DNA of 64,000 bases from Thermothielavioides terrestris NRRL 8126 (lineage: Eukaryota; Ascomycota; Sordariomycetes; Sordariales; Chaetomiaceae). The stretch lies in NCBI RefSeq assembly GCF_000226115.1, contig NC_016461.1:2666001-2730000 (forward strand), in the 5' to 3' direction. Shown here one piece after another: positions 54,391 to 64,000 of this stretch (the stretch's first letter is position 1; every line of letters starts with the position of its first letter). The notes below the pieces were generated by a model. The model ran no database searches. It was given only the letters and a program-made list of their open reading frames with translations, and had not been told where the DNA came from. A program made the translations under genes and the position numbers.

Positions 54391-56791
54391 GGTCCTCAGG
54401 ACACCGCGGAAGGGAAGAGGCAGATCAGACAGCTTTGGGAGATGGGATCGAAAAGCTCGAACCGAGATCATCCTATCGTGAAGACAACAAGTGAAGCCAG
54501 CGCCTGGCGGAGCGGACGCGATGAGAAGGAATGCCGGCCAGCCCACACCCATGCACATGCACGCATGTTCCGATCTCGGTTACCTCGCCGGTTGGTGGCG
54601 AGAGCATCGATAGCAGGTTCCCCCCTCCCTCCCCCCTTTAAACCCGAGGATAATGGGTCCATATTGACGAACTGCAGCTCAGAATGGACCAACCCCGGCT
54701 CTTCCGCCATGCTCGCGACGACTCGGCAGTGCGGTTGGCGCAACATAGACTGGTAAGGATGTGATAGGTCGTTGGGAAACCGAACAGGACGAATCCACCT
54801 GTTATCCCCGCTTTACACAGTATTGCGTGCATGGGCTGCGTATCTGACGATGCAGGGAACCAGGGAGATGCCTTGGAAAGGCCTGGCCCGACGCCCCATC
54901 ACCGTGGCCCACTCGAATCCAACACCACTGGTGGACTGTCGTTGGGCTCTGCCCGCCACATCCGTGCCGAGCAGACCTGTTGAACCATGGTCCGCGGAGC
55001 GTTGCCTCAGATTCGTCCGGAGTTTAGAGACTTGTCGAGTGCCGGGCCCCCCTTCTTCTTGGAATTCTCCGAGGAAATAGCCGCAGGCGGCGTGCGAACC
55101 GAAGGCTCTCCAGACCCGCTTTAGTGCAGGCCGGGACAGGGAACCCATCATCGAGGGGGATTTCAAAACTTCCATGATAGAAGCCCGGGTGCCTGGAAAA
55201 GTCCCCTCGTCTCGTCGGACAAAGAGAAATGAGCTGGCTGTGCGCACCTCTCCTGCCAAGAAATGCCCGTACGCAGTAATCCGTACGCTATGTACCATGG
55301 TTGTGCACACAGTAGGTAGGTACCTGTAAAAGCGGCTCACCACTAGGTGGCGGCTCCTGCACGTTGGGTCGTTGGGGCGATCACCGTGATGATTTGCCGC
55401 TTTCAGTCCGAAACGGGCCAAACGGCCCACTCATGGATCTTTGGTAGCGGCCCAATCTCTGCTCTCCCATGACGTCAATCCTTTCTTTCCTTTCGCCTTG
55501 AAAGCTGGTTGGAGCTCGCTCGATCTTCTGTCAAGGATGCCGCGCATGGCAGGCCAATTGGGAGGCCAATTGCCCAATAAGGCTGGGGGAACTGGGGGGT
55601 CAATGGCCAAGGGTGATCTGGATAGGATTGGACCGTGGGTAGCCGTTGACTTGGGACCTTCACAAACTGACGAACCGACGCCGTAGTTACACTAGCGTCA
55701 CCTAATGCTGACACGCAGTACACTTTGACGCACCCTGCTCAGGGAGGGGCCTCCGCAGACCCAGGATATCAATTCACGCTCTAGTGTAGGTACGAGTCCT
55801 ACACTAGGTAGTGCACAACCGTGTGTACCTTAGGCAGCATTCTGGGAATCGAAGATGTTTTGGTGGACTCAATCCCCACCAGGTCCTGTTCAGCGGAGGG
55901 ATTGGTGTAGGCTTTCGGTGGGGCAGCCTGCCAAGAGATCTTTTGGGGGGCGGCAACAAGCCAATCAGCAACGCTCGATCTCTGCATGCCAATCACCGTT
56001 GGCTGGATCTGCAGGGATAACGACACTACACTACCAGGGAGTGAATGTTGGCCTTAGGTGGTGCCGTCTCTCGCCCAGCATCGATTGGCCTCTGAACTCC
56101 GGAGCTAGCGCGAATCACACCCACTGAGGTTAGCTCAACGGCCGAGCAAACCGTTGTCGGGTTCGCCCCCCTCTCCCAGACAGTTCAGAACTTCAGTTCC
56201 TCCACGGCCCATGGACAGTTCGCCCTGGGCTTGGTCCCGTTCACGAGCTTACCCACCGGCTCACCATCGTGCTGCGCCCAGTGACGGGGCAGAGCAGGCG
56301 GGTGGGCAATCACATACTTGTCTAGGTAGGTAGCTATCATCGACCGTTCGCCGCGTTTATCAGCACGCCACCGGCTGGCTGTAAGCGGTCTTAGAGTAGC
56401 ATCTACTGCGTAAGCTCCGGCAAGGTATCAGCCGCTGCGTGCTTCGAGAAGATGCTGGGTGCCGTGTGGAGATTCCTGCTCTTTCCAACCATGCCTGTCT
56501 CTCGGAAGCGACTTAAGACCTTATCTTGCCGCACTAGTTAGGTAGCTTTTAATATGCCCGACGGCGAGTTTCCGGGGGCCATTGACAGCCCTCTCCTGCA
56601 TCTCCCGCATCGTCACCCCCACTTACCTGACCTCTGCTCCCTTCTCGACGCAACCTGGCCATAGCCACCGGCCGCAAGCAAGCTTGAAGACAAACCAGAA
56701 CGACTTAAAGGAACCACGCGGGACATATTAGGCCGGGCATGATCTCCGGCCTTCTCGTCGTGGACGAAGTCATATCCTGGGCGGCCCCAAG
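54391..56791. other. Gene-free stretch, 2.4 kb
   Basis: No gene recognised. It contains a 10-bp palindrome (listed) and a tRNA-like fragment near 56129..56170 that I rejected. Confidence 0.45.
55781..55807. repeat. Perfect 10-bp inverted repeat
   Basis: CTAGTGTAGG and CCTACACTAG flank the 7-nt spacer TACGAGT. No neighbouring start codon suggests an operator; it may be the core of a small element. Confidence 0.6.
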
Positions 56792-58129
56792 ATGGCGCAT
56801 CTGTGTGTTGCCGGCGGCGACTTCTCAACGCCCCCGTTCGCAGAAGCCAGCATGGAGACCCAAGACTTCGTTTCTCCCGAGCATCCGCCTCAGCCGCCGC
56901 CGCCATACTCCGACGCCGCCGCAGCCTTCTTCGCCGGTCGGGCGTTCGAGGCTGGGGACGGCCGGGACTCTGTAGTGCCGTTTCTCCAGACGACCATGCC
57001 AGTTGAATGGCCCCAACACATTGCGGCGGCGTCCCCCGAACATCTACGCCAGACGATAGCTCCAGACCAATACTGGAGCCAGCAGCTGAGCTTGGGAGCC
57101 GCCAGCATCGGAATGGACAGTCTGTCGTCCGACCTGTCTCCGTTGGCTGCAGTGCCGTGGGCCCAGCCCGACGGACTCCCTGCCGTGTGCAGATCAAGCA
57201 CGCAGCTTAACCACGCGACGAACTACCCTGTCCCACCGCTCGCCGTTGACCCGACGCCGAACCTTTTCCCGCATGCGCCGCCGCAGCTCCGCGGACCGAT
57301 CCAAATACCGGAGCGCGGGATGCCGTCAGCCGGCGAATACGAGTCTGTCTTAAACAGGAAGAGACGAAGACGCCCGCACGCAGACGCGGCGGAAAGGCCG
57401 GGGAAGAGGAAAAGAGGATGCTCACCGATACCGACGCGAGACTCCAACGCCGATCTCCCGCGATACCTCCCGTCGCCCAAGCTACGACGGACCTCAATCT
57501 CCGACCCAGGCTCCCATTTTCCCTCCCCCGCCCACAGCGCGACTGGCTCCTCGTTCGCCGCGACCGGCGACGCTGGGTGCTACCAACTCAGCGGGAGCAG
57601 CCTGGCCAACAACTCCGACGATGACAACTCCGACGAAGACGACGCTGAAGACGGCGACGTGCCCGCACCACCCAAATTGAAGCATCGCACCCGCGCCCGC
57701 GCCCGACGCGCCAGCACCAACACCACCGCCAGCACCACCATGGCAACCCCCCACCCCGGCCCCAACCACACGGCCACCGCCACCACCACCGGCACCGCCG
57801 CCCACGCGCACACCCGCGACCGCAACCGCGACCGCAACCGCGCGGCAGCAAGCCGGTACCGCGCCAAGACGCAGGCGGCCAGCGCGCGGCTGGAGGCGGC
57901 GGAGCGCGCGGCCAGCGCGCGGCACGCGGCGCTGGCGGCGCGCGCGGGCCAGCTGCGCGACGAGGTGTTCGCGCTCAAGAGCGAGCTGCTGCGGCACGCC
58001 GGCGCGGGGTGCGGCTGTCCGCTCATCCGCGGGTATCTTGAGCGGGCGGCGGTGAGGGCGTGGAGGGGGTCAGTCATTAGTGGTGGTGGTGGTGGTTGCG
58101 AAGGGAGGGAGGGAGGGGGGGAAGGGTGA
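56792..58129 (+). CDS. bZIP transcription factor
   Basis: Intronless, 445 aa. The first 330 residues are Pro/Ser/Ala-rich with two basic patches (NRKRRRR and RPGKRKRG, likely nuclear-localisation signals) and an acidic run (SDDDNSDEDDAEDGDVPA). The bZIP lies near 345-415: basic region RDRNRAAASRYRAKTQ, with the invariant N-x7-R, then heptads starting LEAAERA, ASARHAA, LAARAGQ, LRDEVFA, LKSELLR; one zipper position is Ala rather than Leu. After the zipper comes a CGCPLIRGYL segment of the kind seen in ATF/CREB-like fungal bZIPs. The extreme C-terminus is Gly/Glu-rich. A second ATG 20 codons in (METQDF) is an alternative start. Nuclear regulator, possibly stress-related by family resemblance. 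Confidence 0.82.
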   Translation: MAHLCVAGGDFSTPPFAEASMETQDFVSPEHPPQPPPPYSDAAAAFFAGRAFEAGDGRDSVVPFLQTTMPVEWPQHIAAASPEHLRQTIAPDQYWSQQLSLGAASIGMDSLSSDLSPLAAVPWAQPDGLPAVCRSSTQLNHATNYPVPPLAVDPTPNLFPHAPPQLRGPIQIPERGMPSAGEYESVLNRKRRRRPHADAAERPGKRKRGCSPIPTRDSNADLPRYLPSPKLRRTSISDPGSHFPSPAHSATGSSFAATGDAGCYQLSGSSLANNSDDDNSDEDDAEDGDVPAPPKLKHRTRARARRASTNTTASTTMATPHPGPNHTATATTTGTAAHAHTRDRNRDRNRAAASRYRAKTQAASARLEAAERAASARHAALAARAGQLRDEVFALKSELLRHAGAGCGCPLIRGYLERAAVRAWRGSVISGGGGGCEGREGGGEG

Positions 58130-60320
58130 GGCAAGGGGATAATATAATAAGTATGGAGAGAGATGATAAGGTGGGGTGTTGAAAGGATAACGGGCGGGTG
58201 GATGGTGGGAGATGGGTTTGCACCGAGAAGGCGTTGTGTGTTGCGCCGGCGCTGGGGGGGTAAGGTATATCGATCGGTAAGAGAGGGAAGTGGGAGGAAG
58301 AGAGCAACGGGGTGGGAAGTGGCACGCTTGTGCTTTTCTCACCCTCAACCCGGCCCTCGCTCTCGCCTTAGTGTGCTGTCGGGCTCTTTCCCACTGGCAG
58401 AGCGCAAAGAGAAGAGGCATCTGTCTGGACTCAGCACACTTGTGCTGGGTCGTCGCCGGCTTGCTGCCAGGCGCTAAGTAGCTGGCAGCCGAGGGCTGGA
58501 GGGGGGGTGACGGGGATGGTTGATGACCGACTCGGCCTTTGCTTGTTTTCATAATGTAATGACGGAACGGGATCACGGCGCGGCGTTGGGGCAAGTGAAA
58601 AGGTATGGCTTTCTGGCTTCGAGGGGTGGGCTGTCCATCTTGGCTCGTTGGCCCGTTGTCTTGTCGTTGTTGTTATTGTTATTGTTGTTGCTGCGCGATG
58701 GGCCGGTGTGGCGTGAACCGAAGCCGGTCTCACAACCTGTCCGAAACATGGATACGCGCTATGTCGAACCATCGGTGGTGCCGGGAAGGGGCCCGTTGGC
58801 CCGACAGGGGCGGGGCCGGGCTGTATTGAACTAGACGGTCGGTCCCGGCGTTGGGGGGAGACTGGGTCAGCATGACAGGCCTTCGGTGTCCCGACGTCGG
58901 GCTCGCACCTCTTTCTGCTGTTGCGAGACGCTCGCTGCTCGTGGGGGCAGCCGGTTCATCTAGGCGGAAGGGACGGTGTTGCCCGGCGTCTTGGGCTGCT
59001 CCAGCATGGTGGTTTTCTGCTGGCGGGATCATTGGTGTGTCAGGGAAGGACATTGAGTGAGCATTCGGTTGGACAATCGACACCCCGCGTAACCCGGATT
59101 GCATTTGCAACTCAGCACGACGTTGAAAAGAAAGCAAAAGAAAATAACTGTTGTTTCCGATTGATTCTCTGACGCAAAGAGTGCAGTTGATCCGCTCCGT
59201 GGCGGAGGAGACGATCCCGATGCGGGACGATCCTCGAGCGGCCAACCGCGGCAGCAACCCGCCACAGTCTCGGAAAGATCTCAAAATTTCCAGGTGTTGG
59301 AGCCTCGCCGAGGGTCTGGCTGGCATATGTAGTATATCTCCAACAGGAGGTAACGATGTGAGGGTCAGCTCCGCTGCATGACGGAGGGTTGCCATCATCG
59401 AATGGAAGGCGATGACGTTCCGGTGTACGAAACTGAGATGGACTCGGCAATGACAAGGGGGCGAGGGGGCAGAGAGGCATAAAGAAAGGATGAATAGAAG
59501 TTCCGAGGTCACCTGGCCCAAGCATATATCCAACAGTCAGTTCACAATCAGGAGCTAGGGCTGCAGCGAATAAGGGGCTATACGGCGTACAGCAGGTGCC
59601 CGATGTGTGGGAATATTCTGGAGAAAAGCACAAAAGAAAACCAGCGAGCTTGATCTTAAGGGGACAACGGAGTAGTTCATGCGAGACATGCGTTACAGAC
59701 GCGGGAGCCCGCAGTATACAGTCGGCGCCCTGCAGCTGGCTTGCAGGTACATCAATGTTCTCTTTGAGGTCCAGACCTGCGGTCCAGAGTCGATTACTAA
59801 ACTGTGCCCCTCTCAGCAAGGGGTCTGTTTCACACAATCCTTGGGGTTTCTCGGCCACCCCAACGGTCACACGGCCAAGCAGTGCTCGTGTTCCGGAATG
59901 ACATCACATGCGCGTGGGATTCATGGGCCGGCCCGTCTGGGCGCGCAAGCCTTGTTTGAAACACGTGCCAAAGTTCCCCACAAACAAGGAAGAGCTGGAG
60001 CGCGGGCGGGCTGTTCGCTCCGGACTCTCCCCAGATGCTCGGCTACTAATGGACAGCTGGAGCAGCTCCTCTTAGTTCGTCCCCGCAAGGCAGCACACCC
60101 TAGGTTTACAGCATGCCGTCATCAACATGCCCTCCGCAATTACGTGGGTGATGCCTGCCTTTGCTTGGAGACGGAAGAATGTGCATTCCAGCTAACAATG
60201 GCCCGCAACATACCCAGGCCGAGGATGTGAGGTTTCGGCTGGTTGTGGTCCAAGCTGCGCCCAGGGACCCCACGTGGCCATTGGGGTTCGCCGCCTTTCC
60301 AGTGCACCGGTCGACTGAAC
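58130..60320. other. Gene-free stretch, 2.2 kb
   Basis: Between the convergent bZIP and RRM genes. Several open frames of 75-270 codons occur on both strands, but none shows family motifs or consistent composition. Confidence 0.45.
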
Positions 60321-61430
60321 TTAGTTCGTCGCGGATCCCGACCGCCAGTTGCTCGACGCCATGATGGCCCTCTGCCTCTCGCTGCGCTCTCGCCGCTCCT
60401 GCCGGGCGTCCGGCCCGTCCTGGCGCTCCTGCCGCCTGCCCGCCGCCGCGGGCTGACCATCCGCGCGTTCGCGTTCGCGTTCGCGCTCGCGCTCACCGTC
60501 GGCCGGCGCCGGGCTGCTCCGCCAGCTGTGGTTCGTCCCCGTCTGCTCGAACGCGGGGCCCTTGCTGCGCGGGAACGAGACGCGCAGCGAGCCGCCGCCC
60601 TCGTAGGGCCGCCCGTGCAGCGCGGCCAGGGCGCGCTCGGCCTCGGCCGCCGAGCTGAAGTCGACGAAGCAGTAGTGGTGGTTGCCAGGCAGTGCCCGTG
60701 TCGTCTCACGCGGCGTGATGCGCTTGCTGATGGCGACACTAAAAAGGGCGCGGGGGTGTAAGGCTCAACCGCTTTGACCGTTCGACCACTTGGTCGTTGA
60801 CAGGAAACGTGAAGAAACATACTAGTCAAACCCGGCGAGGATCTCTTGCATCTCAGCGTCGTGCTGCTTCTGGTTGATCATCTTCCCCAGGCCGCCGATG
60901 TAGAGCTGTGTGCGGTCGGCCCCGCGACGGCTCCTCTCCTCAAGATGGCGCATAGCCGCGTAAGGGCCCTCCCCGGACTCGCGCTGCCGAGACTGTGCGT
61001 TCTGGCCGTCCTCGCCGGCGCCCTTCCAGTCGCCCCATCGCTGGAAGGTCGGGGTATAGTCGCCGCCGCGGTTGGCGCCGCCCGGGCCCCAGCGAGACTG
61101 GGAAGACGACGACGAGGACGAGGACTTCGGGTGGCACGGCCCGACCTTGACGGGGCGGTTGAAGAGCAGCGTGCCTGGCAGCGAGTCCAGCGCCCGATCG
61201 GCGGCCTCGCGCGTGGTGAACTCGACGAAGCAGTAGCCCGGGTTCCTGCCGCTCACGGGGTCGATCGAGATGTGCAGCTTCTCAAACGTCTCGCCGAATC
61301 CGCTCTGCCGCAGCGCGTCCTCGATGTCGGCCGGCTTGACCGAGTACAGCAGGTTGCCCAGGTAGATGCGCCGCCCCTCGGAGAGCGCGTCGCTCTGTTG
61401 CTGCTGTGGTTGCTCGGATCGGATGTCCAT
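60321..61430 (-). CDS. RNA-binding protein with two RRM domains
   Basis: Exons 61430..60823 and 60738..60321 (84-bp intron, GTATGT to TTAG) give 341 aa. RRM1 has RNP2 RIYLGNLLY and RNP1 NPGYCFVEF; RRM2 has RNP2 TQLYIGGLG and RNP1 NHHYCFVDFS, the latter reached only after the splice, which cuts RRM2 in two. A Ser/Gln/Gly-rich linker separates them. The C-terminal tail is strongly Arg/Glu-rich, with RERERERERERADG encoded by a hexamer-like repeat. It should bind single-stranded RNA, in nucleus or cytosol; the particular target cannot be told. ATG 61430 is preferred to one 32 codons upstream because the added residues are Ser/Pro/Thr-rich without similarity. Confidence 0.87.
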
Positions 61431-61760
61431 TGTTATCTTCGGTGTGAAGCTCGACAAGTCTCGATGAGTGATGGGTGGTGAGCGGTGAGTGGTGAGTGGT
61501 GAGATTGAGCGGTCGGGTCCGCTCAAGACAGGAGTCAGCGGATCCAGACCGCGATGCCCGAAAATTTTCCCTTCTTCACCGGTGAGTTTAATTAGCCAGT
61601 TGTGGGATTAGTGGGGAAACCAGTGGTGTTTTAGGCCGTTGCCACGCCCAACCAGAGCCCAACCAGACGAAAAGGGGCTGTGAGCTGAGTGGTTGGGTTT
61701 GTTTTGTCCGTACATTTGAAACCCAGCGTCGGTTTTGACAGCAGCGAACTATGTCGAATT

Positions 61761-61761
<1 letters not shown>

Positions 61762-61820
<59 letters not shown>
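61762..61820 (+). repeat. Poly(A) tract, 59 nt
   Basis: 59 uninterrupted A residues, by far the longest homopolymer in the window. It could be the 3' end of a retroposed sequence lying just upstream. I see no clear target-site duplication. Confidence 0.9.
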
Positions 61821-61821
<1 letters not shown>

Positions 61822-63040
61822 GAGAGGGCGCCACACACAGAGGGTTCATTTCCAGGATCGTGGCACGTCCAAAGGGGAGCCGCACAAACTGACAGACGCC
61901 ACATTTCGCAGTACGAGTAAGGCACGTAAACGATACGAGTTGTCGGGAACATCTGTTAATGCTGTCGGCTTGTAAAGCTTTACCTGTCTCTAGACGTTAG
62001 AGCAAGCGTGGTTGGATCGGACGAAACCGGCGTTGTGAATGTCACCTCATAGCTTGAAACAATCAGATAGGTACCTGGTAGGCTTGTGCACAATCTGTGT
62101 GTGGTCTAGGTGCAGCCGACGCTACCTGCCTTGGCGAAGAATTGAGACGGCCGCTAGAACAAGGCATAGGGGGTGGAGAAGACGTCCCCGTTTGATCACT
62201 ACCTATATTCGACTCTTCGAGATTCTTCTCAAGCTCGTATTCCGATGGCCTGTAGATGTATCCAGTAATGAATTGGCCCTTTTGTGCTTCATAGGTAGGT
62301 TCCGGCATGGACTAAATACAGGGACGAGAATATGCCATCGGTCGGTGCAAGACTTGCGTCTCAGCAAGAGCCAGCGAACTACGAATGCCGTCTTCTTCTA
62401 ATCAGACTTCCTACGCCCATGACCCTGGGTGTCGGCGTCGGCGGGCGCCCTCCAGAGTTACCTGCTCAAGCAGCCTTCGTCGAATGTGGAGACAATGGAG
62501 AGGGAAGTTGGGCTCCTTGTTACGTCACATCACAGTAACCCACGTTCTGCCGGGTGCCAAATTCCTGGTTATTTGCCCACCAGAGCCGCCGTCTGCAACG
62601 ATGTCGCTGCAACCTCGGGAGACGATCACGGCTCCTCTTTCCGGCGGGATTGTCTGTATCGGCTCAATTGACGCATAGATCAACATGGCATTTGGCCAGG
62701 CACGCTTTCTCCTCCGCGGCTCGTACTCGGGACCCTCGGGAATGTCCCCACGCACTCCCTACCGCCCCAATGGGAGCCGGACACAAGAATGTTGCTCCCC
62801 TGTGAATTTCTCGGCCCGGTGAGGGGACGTGCTTGGATAATATCAACCCAGGCACCAAATACCACGGCAAGGGATGACTGTGAACGGGTGGCGTCGTTTA
62901 CCCGCCGGTTGTACGAGATGGACGCGACATCGTTTTAGTGATCAGCGAAGGTGTCATTGATTGATTAGGTACTAACAAATGTCGGACGTGTGGTAGACGA
63001 GTCAAGAAGAACCACGCAGGGCGGGACAGCGTTAAATAAC

Positions 63041-63048
63041 TATAAAAG
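63041..63048 (+). promoter_or_regulatory. TATA box of the GH3 gene
   Basis: TATAAAAG lies 96 bp before the ATG, a suitable distance for a strongly regulated secreted-enzyme gene. Confidence 0.6.
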
Positions 63049-63136
63049 GATGCCTTGACTCTTGAGCTGCTCAGGTCCCCGTGCTCACTTCCCGCTTGGT
63101 TCGTGTCCGTCGTCGACATCAACGAGGTCAGCCATC

Positions 63137-64000
63137 ATGAAGCTGCCGTCGCCTGTCCGCTTGGCCATAGCAAGTGCCCTTGCTGCCAAAGGCGCTCTAG
63201 GGTTCAAGTATCCCGACTGCATGAATGGGCCGTTGGCGAACAATACCGTATGCGACACGACGGCCTCGCCGCCGAAGCGGGCGGCAGCACTGGTCGAGGC
63301 CATGAACATCACCGAGAAGCTCGCCAATCTTGTCGAGTATGTGATGGCACGATCGTCTTCATTCTCCGCCACATTCTACTAAACACGCCAACAGCTCCAG
63401 CAAAGGGGCCCCGAGATTGGGTCTACCGCCGTACGAGTGGTGGAGCGAAGCCCTGCACGGCGTGGCCGCGTCTCCCGGAGTGTCCTTCAACTGGAGCGGC
63501 GGCCCTTTCTCGTATGCCACGTCCTTTGCGAACCCCATCACCCTGTCCGCAGCGTTCGACGACGAGCTGGTGCAGAAGGTTGCAGACGTCATCAGCACCG
63601 AGGCCCGCGCCTTTGCCAATGCTGGTTCTGCTGGGCTGGACTTCTGGACGCCCAACATCAACCCCTGGAGGGACCCCAGATGGGGCAGAGGGAGTGAGGT
63701 ACGGCCGAGTATTGCACCCGTATTTCCAAACGTGCGCGACGCCCCGGCGAGCTGACCACATCTCGTTCCAGACGCCAGGCGAAGACCCTGTCCGCATCAA
63801 AGGCTATGTGCGGTCGCTGTTGAGGGGACTAGAAGGAGAGGAGTCCATAAAGAAGGTGATTGCCACGTGCAAGCACTACGCTGCGTACGACCTAGAGCGG
63901 TGGCACAACATCACGCGGTACGAGTTCGATGCGATCGTGTCGCTGCAAGATCTGTCCGAATACTATCTGCCGCCGTTCCAGCAATGCGCGCGGGACTCCA
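63137..64000 (+). CDS. GH3 beta-xylosidase-like secreted glycosidase (5' part)
   Basis: Partial at the window end. Exons 63137..63336, 63395..63698 and 63772..>64000. The start encodes a signal peptide ([14 protein letters not shown]) followed by [20 protein letters not shown], the mature N-terminus typical of fungal GH3 xylosidases. Further marks: [35 protein letters not shown] then [17 protein letters not shown]; and [17 protein letters not shown]. In this family the enzyme releases xylose from xylo-oligosaccharides outside the cell. The catalytic nucleophile Asp and the acid/base lie beyond the window. Beta-glucosidases of GH3 are close, but the CMNGPL/CDTT start and [11 protein letters not shown] favour xylosidase. 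Confidence 0.9.

Larger units (their letters stand above)
61431..63136. other. Divergent intergenic stretch with poly(A) tract
   Basis: 1.7 kb between the divergent RRM and GH3 genes. It holds a 59-nt A run and, near the GH3 gene, a TATA box. No further gene. Confidence 0.45.

Noticed and set aside
56129..56180. tRNA-like sequence with TTAGCTCAACGG and GGGTTCGCCCC
   Set aside because: The spacing between D-arm and T-arm is too short for an anticodon arm.
1..64000. CRISPR array or bacterial operon
   Set aside because: No regularly spaced short direct repeats; gene structure is clearly eukaryotic.

Overview
The window looks like chromosomal DNA of a filamentous ascomycete, most likely a Sordariomycete. 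Genes carry many short GT-AG introns (about 56-150 bp) with CTRAC/CTAAT-type branch sites. Gene families typical of Pezizomycotina are present: Zn2Cys6 regulator, PTH11/rhodopsin-like membrane protein, DUF3433 protein, HET-type remnant, MCT and ACS permeases, fungal AYR1. Repeat copies differ mainly by C/T and G/A transitions, as expected from RIP. The species is not assignable from the sequence alone. All splice models were built by eye and joined so that reading frames and family motifs stay continuous; they are inferences without transcript data.

Layout. 0-16 kb is a housekeeping block: a disordered Ala/Pro/Lys-rich protein, mitochondrial ribosomal protein uS8m, a conserved fungal protein, YAE1, a flavodoxin-like quinone reductase with a separate C-terminal exon ending in a CaaX box, an MCT-type permease and a single-pass membrane protein. 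17.4-23.8 kb may be a small metabolic cluster: an RraA-fold aldolase-like enzyme, an MCT-type permease and a Zn2Cys6 activator. The last two are divergent over 460 bp holding a CGG-N5-CCG palindrome. 24-35.7 kb is mixed: an AT-rich inverted-repeat element, a frameshifted Cys-rich gene, an APH-family kinase, a frame-broken alpha/beta hydrolase, an 11-exon ACS permease and a rhodopsin-domain protein. 35.7-41 kb has no recognisable gene but holds a Mutator-like MITE (93-bp inverted repeats, 9-bp target duplication), one of a pair of LTR-like inverted repeats, tandem repeats and hairpins. 41-53.4 kb holds AYR1, a secreted copper SOD-like protein, ribosomal protein eL42, a giant Thr/Ser/Val-rich membrane protein with exact 87-bp repeats, and a Gfo/Idh/MocA oxidoreductase. 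53.6-64 kb holds a HET-family C-terminal remnant, a bZIP factor, a two-RRM protein, a 59-nt poly(A) tract and the start of a GH3 beta-xylosidase that runs off the window.

Most genes have unrelated housekeeping or metabolic jobs. The only group whose order suggests a common task is RraA-like enzyme / permease / Zn2Cys6 regulator at 17.4-23.8 kb, and that link is an inference.
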